A DNA stretch of 64,000 nt. Source: Drechslerella dactyloides. Taxonomy: Eukaryota; Ascomycota; Orbiliomycetes; Orbiliales; Orbiliaceae. The notes below the pieces were generated by a model. That model saw only the letters and a list, made by a program, of their open reading frames with translations, made no database searches and was not told the origin of the DNA. Positions 58,064-64,000 of the stretch are shown here, piece by piece. Position 1 is the first letter of the stretch. Each line of letters starts with the position of its first letter. The position numbers and the translations under genes were made by a program. The stretch is from positions 248,001 to 312,000 of the forward strand of contig JAGTWJ010000007.1 of NCBI GenBank assembly GCA_020064725.1, in the 5' to 3' direction.

Positions 58064-59690
58064 CTCGCACAATTTAATATTTCTGTGATTGGTAAAGGTC
58101 TTCGTTACGTCGGCGCGATTGAGCTTTGTCGGCTTCACGTCGGCGTGCTTTTAAGGCTACGTGTGGTTGTAAGTCTTGCGATTCGCCTACACGCGTACAC
58201 GTGCGCTTTGGGTGGATCCTGAGCCTCGAATTTACGCCACCGCCGGTTTGGGACAACGATGCTTAGCTAAGCATCTAAGAGAACTGTGAAACGATACCGG
58301 TCCAACGGCCAACAACGATGATGATGATGAAGTTTGATGGACACTGGACTGAGGATTCCTCTCTACCCTTATCTATAAACCATCTAGCTAATCTTTGTTT
58401 ACTGAGAGAATCTCTCTCAACCTCTCTCAATTAACCACCCGAATGCGCGTCTCCTTACTAACATAACATCTACGAGGGCTGAATCGCGTCGACAGCTGAA
58501 TTGGTGTTGACTCACATCGCGGGCGCTTTCTTCCGGAAGAATTCCAGTCTGTGACTCCAGCCTTATTCCTCATCCTTCCTAATCCTACTTGCTTGTGACA
58601 CATGTATGCATATCCACGTTATTGATATCAATATATCTCTACCACCAATAAGCTCCCGCTTCAACGTTACGCTATTCAGCGCAGCGAATCTCGCGACATT
58701 CGCTTTGGTCAGGTCTCGCAAGCAAAACCCACACAGTTCTAACTCGCCTCCTGTCATCATTAACCTCCAGCGCTAACGACCTCTGCAATTGCAGTCTGGC
58801 AATCCGTCGAGACAAGAAATTCGCCCTTCTCCATATCGTTCCGGTGTCATAGCGCCTTGTCACACCTTCCAGGCCTGAAGAGCGAAAGCCCTTACGTCAT
58901 AAACATGCATAACTGCGGCAGCTCTGTTCTCTTTAGTCACCACGATCAAGTCATTATCATTGAACCTGAACGTAACTTTCGAAAAACACAATATGGATGC
59001 TCTACCTAATCAAGATAGCACCATTCTGTAGCTCTTCAGCGCCGTCGTGTCATGTCACCTCCCATCTGCAACACTAGTCCGTAGGATCTTAGGATTCGAC
59101 ATCAAGCAGGATTTCTTGGCTATCAGCGAAATGCTCATATCTGAACCGCACTAGATGTAGGCTCTTATTGTTGAGTTCAATCAAACTGACATATACAGTG
59201 CACAGCTCACATGCGCGTCCTTGCTCACAAGAGATATATAGACCCTTTCTACGCACCGTATCACCGAAAATCTCTTCAAGGGCAAGGCCAGGTACTAGGT
59301 AGTCTCTTCTGTTGACCGCTCGGATAAAACGCTGTAGTGTATCGACTGGAACAGACATTTTATGCATAGTCTATAATTTCATACCGGATTCTCGCTATTC
59401 AGCGAGACTCATATGGTCTTGTAGGCCGTGTAAGAGACTGGTCGACTAAAACCTATCATATATATGTGAACACTTTAATGCGTCTGGCCTCCAGACTGGA
59501 TAAAGCCGAATTCAATTAGTTGTTATATGATAAGCCCGGTAAGCTCTTAATAAACTGCAATGAATCTCGACTCCGCAATCTCCAGATACATGGTTGAGAG
59601 ATTGATCAATCGAGAGGAGAAGAGTAGGGTGTGCCAGTCGAAGAAAATTCCGGGATATTCCAAGATTTAGCTTTTGAGATAGTCTACTAA
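58064..59690. other. Divergent intergenic region, 1.6 kb
   Basis: A 92-codon minus-strand ORF at 59089-59367 (Met codon followed by MSVPVDTLQRFIRAVNRR) has good composition and two nearby Cys (YISCEQGRACELC). It could be a small gene or a remnant; no partner exon was found. ATGATGATGATGA occurs near 58318. Otherwise nothing recognised. Confidence 0.35.
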
Positions 59691-61203
59691 ATGCGTTCAA
59701 AGTGCCTCAATGAAAAATCCCCGACTCCGGCTTGGGTCTTTTCCCATCTTAATCCTGTCTTCCTAGCATTCACACCACCCCGAAGAAGCATCATCGAACA
59801 ATACCTTTTAAAGCAAGCAGGCCAGATCGGAGCCAAGAGTTTTAGCATCATGGCCTTGGGTGGGCATCTAGGATTTGTAAGTCTCAATTGCCTTCTCACT
59901 GATCTGCTGAGCCCTCCCTCTCTGTCAATATGCGCCAACGTGTGTACTTAAGCTGACGGATATAATAATTTATCTAGAAGCTCATTTTCCCTGGTGACAG
60001 GCAACCTCCTGATGATGCAAAGTAGGACTCAAATGACATATTAATATTCCACCGTATACCCCGTCCCTTTATTCTGAACTTAGTCTGAGGGCCGGATTTG
60101 CCGGTACCAGCCATTAGGAACACTGCACAAGAAGATAGTAATGCTAACGGGAGTGCACCAATAGCTACGAGCCATGGCGATTTTTTGCCAACCGCGAGAC
60201 CCCGGATATCACTCTTGAGATCTACCCACCCCTTAAGAACCAACAGCACCCCCCGGGTGACGCACTTGCCACCTATAATCTCCACCGGCGCATTCTCTCC
60301 CAATCTCCAACTTTCCTCCGGTACCTTCGGAAGCACCCGACTACTCCCAAGATCACCCTCTATGGCGAAGAGCTACACCTATTCTCGCCACTCCTCGCAT
60401 ACCTCTACCTTCACGACTTCGAGTACCTCTCACACACTCATTCCCGCTTCCCATCCATCCGCGATGCCGAAGACCTACTTCGTACAACTAACCGGACCAC
60501 CGTCCATGAAAGTGCCCTCCGCCGCCGCATGCTCTACTATATCGAGTTATATCTGCTCGCTTCTCGGTTGGAGCTTCACGGCCTGTGCACACTTCTCGTC
60601 GAGCGTTACATTGCCGTTCACGACGTTCCGTCTCCGCGAATTGCACCGTATCACAGCAGCCAGGATCCTAACTATACATACACGCCGTTTACTTTGTACA
60701 ACATGTCAGACTTTGTCAAGGATGCATACCTTGCACGCGTATACGGCAAGTGCGTGGCCCGGATGATCATCGGGGATACAGGCAACCTGAAATGGCGGAT
60801 CGTTGAAGGCGTGATCGCCCGGAAGGAAATCCTAGAGGCTTTCGAGTTCCAGTTGGAGGATCATATAAGGTTTCACCAAGACGTCATGGAAGGACTGAAA
60901 AGCATATGCGGTCGGATGGACGCAGCGTGAGTCAAATCCCTAGGTGGCAGAAGTAGAAACTTGCGTTGACTTTGTTGCAATATTTGCAGAGAGCGAGAGC
61001 ACCATCCGCTCTACAAGCAATACATTGGGCTCCTTAACTGGTCCCAGGATTTGGAGGAGAGAAGGCGCAGTTTGAGACTTGCACGTGAGGTTGCCGAAGC
61101 CAATAATATGATGGAGACTGGCCGCGATATTGAAAAGCTAAGTTTTAAGGATGGGGAAAAGGAAAACAGATCCGAAGACGACGACGAAGACGAAGAGCTT
61201 TGA
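59691..61203 (+). CDS. BTB/POZ-like protein, different type from the tandem four
   Basis: Four plus-strand exons: 59691-59876, 59978-60021, 60165-60926 and 60990-61203, giving 401 aa with consistent phases. Exon 3 carries a recognisable BTB-like part: ANRETPDITLEIYPPLK, LHRRILSQSPTFLRYLRKHP, LFSPLLAYLYLHDFEYLS and RMLYYIELYLLASRLELHGL, the last being the typical end of fungal BTB domains. The C-terminus is helical (LEERRRSLRLAREVAEANNM) and ends in an acidic tail. The N-terminal 52 residues before MALGGHLGF are poorly conserved-looking, so translation might start there (about 59847). A 44-nt second exon is required to keep frame. Confidence 0.72.
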
Positions 61204-61698
61204 ATATATCAAATATAAATCAAATATGTTTTCGTCTACTTTCTATAGATCATTCTCAGATACATTGGCGATGCTCAAGAAACGTCTATAAGCTTTTAGC
61301 TGCATTCTGTTGGCCTTCGAGGCGATGTCTATACACAAAGCTGCAGCAGACCCTTGTATCCTACATAATTGACAAAACGGGAAAAGAGCCACCTCTGAGC
61401 ATCCCCCCCTCTTCACTATCAGGTCCCCGAAATTTAGCAAAGAATCTACCTATAAAATCAAACGTCACAACTAACTCCCGCTCAAACGACCATACTTCCC
61501 AATCAACCGTCACCTTGGTGGTTTGGCTTCAAATGAAACCGTTTTTCTACAAACGTTTCATACCATCAAAGCATTCAATATCCTCCGGTGCTGTTCTCCC
61601 ACAATCACTCATACTCGTATAGACTGAATGAAATCAATCTATACCAAACATCATCTAAATTTCCGGAAAAGCTAGGGTTTACAAGTACCCCCCTCCTA
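61204..61698. other. Intergenic between convergent genes
   Basis: AT-rich, with no supported gene. Confidence 0.5.
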
Positions 61699-62915
61699 CT
61701 ACGTACCGTTAGGCTGCCCACCAAGAATCAAAATTCGTCTGAGAGTCCCCTTACCCTTCTGAACTCTCTTAGAGTTCAATAAGCCCATCCGTTCATCGGG
61801 CGCAATCATGCTATCCGCATCAGCTTCATAAGATCCCTCCTCCGTAGATATGTTGTAATCATCCAACCAGGCGTTGCCCTGCATTCCAGTCTCGATAGTA
61901 TTCTTTCCCGGCTCGCCGTGCTGATAATCGCGCACAGCATACAGGATGGCTGTGCCGACGAGAATTATTTGCATGCTGCCGACGAGCACATAGACGATCC
62001 AGACGGACCAGCCGCCCATGCCGACACGGGTGATGAGGGAGAATGCAAATATCCAGGTTGACTTTAAATCGGACACCACGTTAGTTTTAAAATCATAGGA
62101 GCGGCTAGACGCAGGGTCAGAACTTACAGGCAGGGCAATCACCAACATTGCAACGCTCAAGCTTCCCAGATGTCCCAACTTCCACGTGGTAAGAACCTGC
62201 GGCAACCACTGGACGCATGCCATCGCTGCGACCAGGACGCCCAGCGCGTCCGCCCAATTCTGAGCATACCACGGAAACCGATGTAAGATAACGGCAGAAA
62301 CGAGCAGAATCGCCAATGACCACGCAAAGACGATAATGAGCACAGCGTAACCCTTTCGAGCACGGCGATACGTTCTCATCTGGCTGGAGAGAGATGGTCG
62401 ACGGCCGGTTCGTTCTGCCTCCGCCTCCTCACGGGCATAGTAAACGTAAAGGAACATCCTACATATCCCGATTCCAATCCGATTAGCTGGGTCCCGGCCA
62501 CGCACATTCCATGAATCTCAGGAAGCATAATTACGCACACAATCCAGAAGCAAGCTACGCCATTGATCACTTGCACCATACCAAGTAACCCTGCAATGCA
62601 TGGGAACGTATTGTTCGTTCTGCAGCATCCAATGTCGACCTGGCTACTGGGGAGTACAAGTATGTTCCCCACGGCGCAAACACCAGAACAGGCACCAAGA
62701 AGGATGTATAGCGTAGATAGACCTTCGGCAGACTGCCTCTTGATCATGCGGGAGTATTGCGGGATGTATGAGACGATGGTCCATAATACGAGTAGGCTAT
62801 TGATGCAATAGAGCCATATGTTAGCACCTATCCAACCAATGTTTCCGGGTTTGGGTCCAGGCCCTACCATGATATCACGAAGCTGCTTGTGGAGGGACTC
62901 GAGAGTTGTTCGCAT
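61699..62915 (-). CDS. PQ-loop repeat membrane protein
   Basis: Three minus-strand exons: 62506-62915, 62128-62458 and 61699-62061, giving 367 aa. Seven hydrophobic segments are predicted, with two PQ-loop motifs: IVSYIPQYSRMIKRQSAEGL near residue 45 and CVQWLPQVLTTWKLGHLGSL near residue 220. PQ-loop proteins include lysosomal/vacuolar amino-acid exporters and related carriers. The second intron (62062-62127) is exactly 66 nt and contains no stop, so it also reads through in frame. Splicing there, with an ACTAAC branch site and the junction MLVIALP-STWIFAF, restores the family pattern. The Met at 62915 follows a GC-rich leader. Confidence 0.82.
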
Positions 62916-64000
62916 CTCGGCTTCGCGGTGGTGGCGGCATCGAAAACATCGAGGACCTGGCTGTCACTGCTCCAAAGAGAGGTGAAAAAAGGACTCGGGA
63001 AGGAAGAAGGTAAGAACATCATATTGAATGGTGAAGAGTGAAGAAATTGGGTTTTGAGGGCGGCCGGAAGCCGTCTTTTGAGGGAATGATGTCGGCCGGC
63101 CGGAATGAGGACAATTGTAAGGCGCACGGCGAGTAAAAATGCGTATGTGTTGTTGTTGCCTCTTGACGGCCGATGAGGTCAGGCCAAGACGCCTATGGAG
63201 TCAGTCACCAGTTCACTCGACAGAGCTCAGAGGAGAAAGATACTCAGCCCAAACCCTTTAAAATAGCAGCAGGACGGTTAGTCGCTTAAATAAATCACTT
63301 TGGAGTATGTTCCTTTGCCCTGCAGACGTATCGAAGTCAAAAAATGATTGTAAGCAGGGTCGTTCAGGGCCGGGGGAGGCGTACAGAGGCCAAAGAATCC
63401 GCAGACGGGAGGTGACAATAGCTTAAGATAGGATATATAACGACTCAAATGGTATCTCGAAGAGCTCCAAGCGTCGGTATTATAGCTGCGATATCAATTC
63501 CGAACTGGAACCATTGCATGAGCCGGCCATCGAGGTGAGCGGATGCAACTGCATACGAGACTATATATATATGTGTAGTCGCTATCCGAATCCCCTCTCA
63601 CCCAGAACGCTAGATGGATTTTTTTCATATTCCTTTTGGAGCAGCGATACAACGATATCACACAGGATGGGCCGCTGAGATGGAAGGTGAGCGAAGTAGC
63701 TTGACCTTTTGCATCCGACAATTCAAAGTTACATATCGCGAGCATTATCGGCACGGCCTAGCCACCCGCGACGTCGTTCTGATAAGCACGACCCACCAAA
63801 CTTGCTAGAATTGCATTACGATCTGTTATTTGCCTTGTTGAAATCCTGATATCTGCAAATAGGCTCGGGCGCGAGCCAGGATAGCCTTGCGAGGATTATG
63901 CGATTGCCTCCATCTTCTTGACCAACCGTTGCACCTTATCGTTGAATATCCCTGCAGAGCATCCAGTCAAGGCGCCATCAACATGACGACAACTGGGCAA
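62916..64000. other. Intergenic, right end of window
   Basis: It contains the promoter of the PQ-loop gene and then AT-rich sequence. Open stretches at 63494-63808 on both strands have no coding character. Confidence 0.45.

Noticed and set aside
60098..60766. 222-codon plus-strand ORF
   Set aside because: It overlaps the BTB gene in another frame and has a Ser/Thr/His composition typical of an out-of-frame shadow. The BTB frame has recognisable motifs.
1..64000. CRISPR arrays, rRNA genes, intact transposons
   Set aside because: No regularly spaced repeats, no rRNA-like sequence, and no transposase, reverse transcriptase or long terminal repeats were seen.

Overview
This window is nuclear DNA of a filamentous ascomycete (Pezizomycotina). 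Genes are short and mostly carry one to four introns of about 45-240 nt with GT..AG ends and CTAAC/CTAAT-like branch sites. Recognisable conserved proteins include Dcp1, a mitochondrial Pos5-type NAD(H) kinase, a 5-phosphatase with a RhoGAP-like tail, TFIIH cyclin H and a WDR70-type WD40 protein. The class cannot be fixed from sequence alone. I found no CRISPR array, no rRNA gene and no intact transposon. All exon models were built by hand from splice signals, and nearly all given below keep a continuous frame.

Region 1 (1-16.5 kb) looks accessory. It starts with the 5' part of a secreted-protein gene running off the left edge, then 3.3 kb without a convincing gene. From 3.9 to 16.5 kb there are eight small genes. 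Each is predicted to have exactly one intron, always in phase 0, with a helix-rich second exon. Neighbouring pairs share short motifs (YPLH in the first pair, EF-x-x-LE-x-VF in the fifth and sixth, SVL in the last two), which suggests an old, strongly diverged tandem family of unknown function. A perfect 34-bp palindrome lies between two of them.

Region 2 (17-37 kb) is core-like: DCP1, a small conserved-looking protein, an F-box protein, POS5, the phosphatase, a second F-box protein, a cysteine-containing hypothetical gene, a partial gene with a weak transglutaminase-like signature, and an SDR protein.

Region 3 (37-48.5 kb) holds an F-box protein with an acidic repeat, followed by four tandem BTB/POZ-like paralogues on the minus strand. 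All four BTB genes have the same three-exon, phase-2/phase-2 structure. In each one a stop codon lies directly across the second splice donor, so single-ORF annotation would lose the C-terminus.

Region 4 (49-64 kb) has a rhodopsin-domain membrane protein, cyclin H, the WDR70-type protein, a fourth F-box protein, a fifth BTB-like gene of a different type and a PQ-loop membrane protein. Nine putative ubiquitin-ligase adaptor genes (four F-box, five BTB-like) lie within about 42 kb (19.7-61.2 kb).
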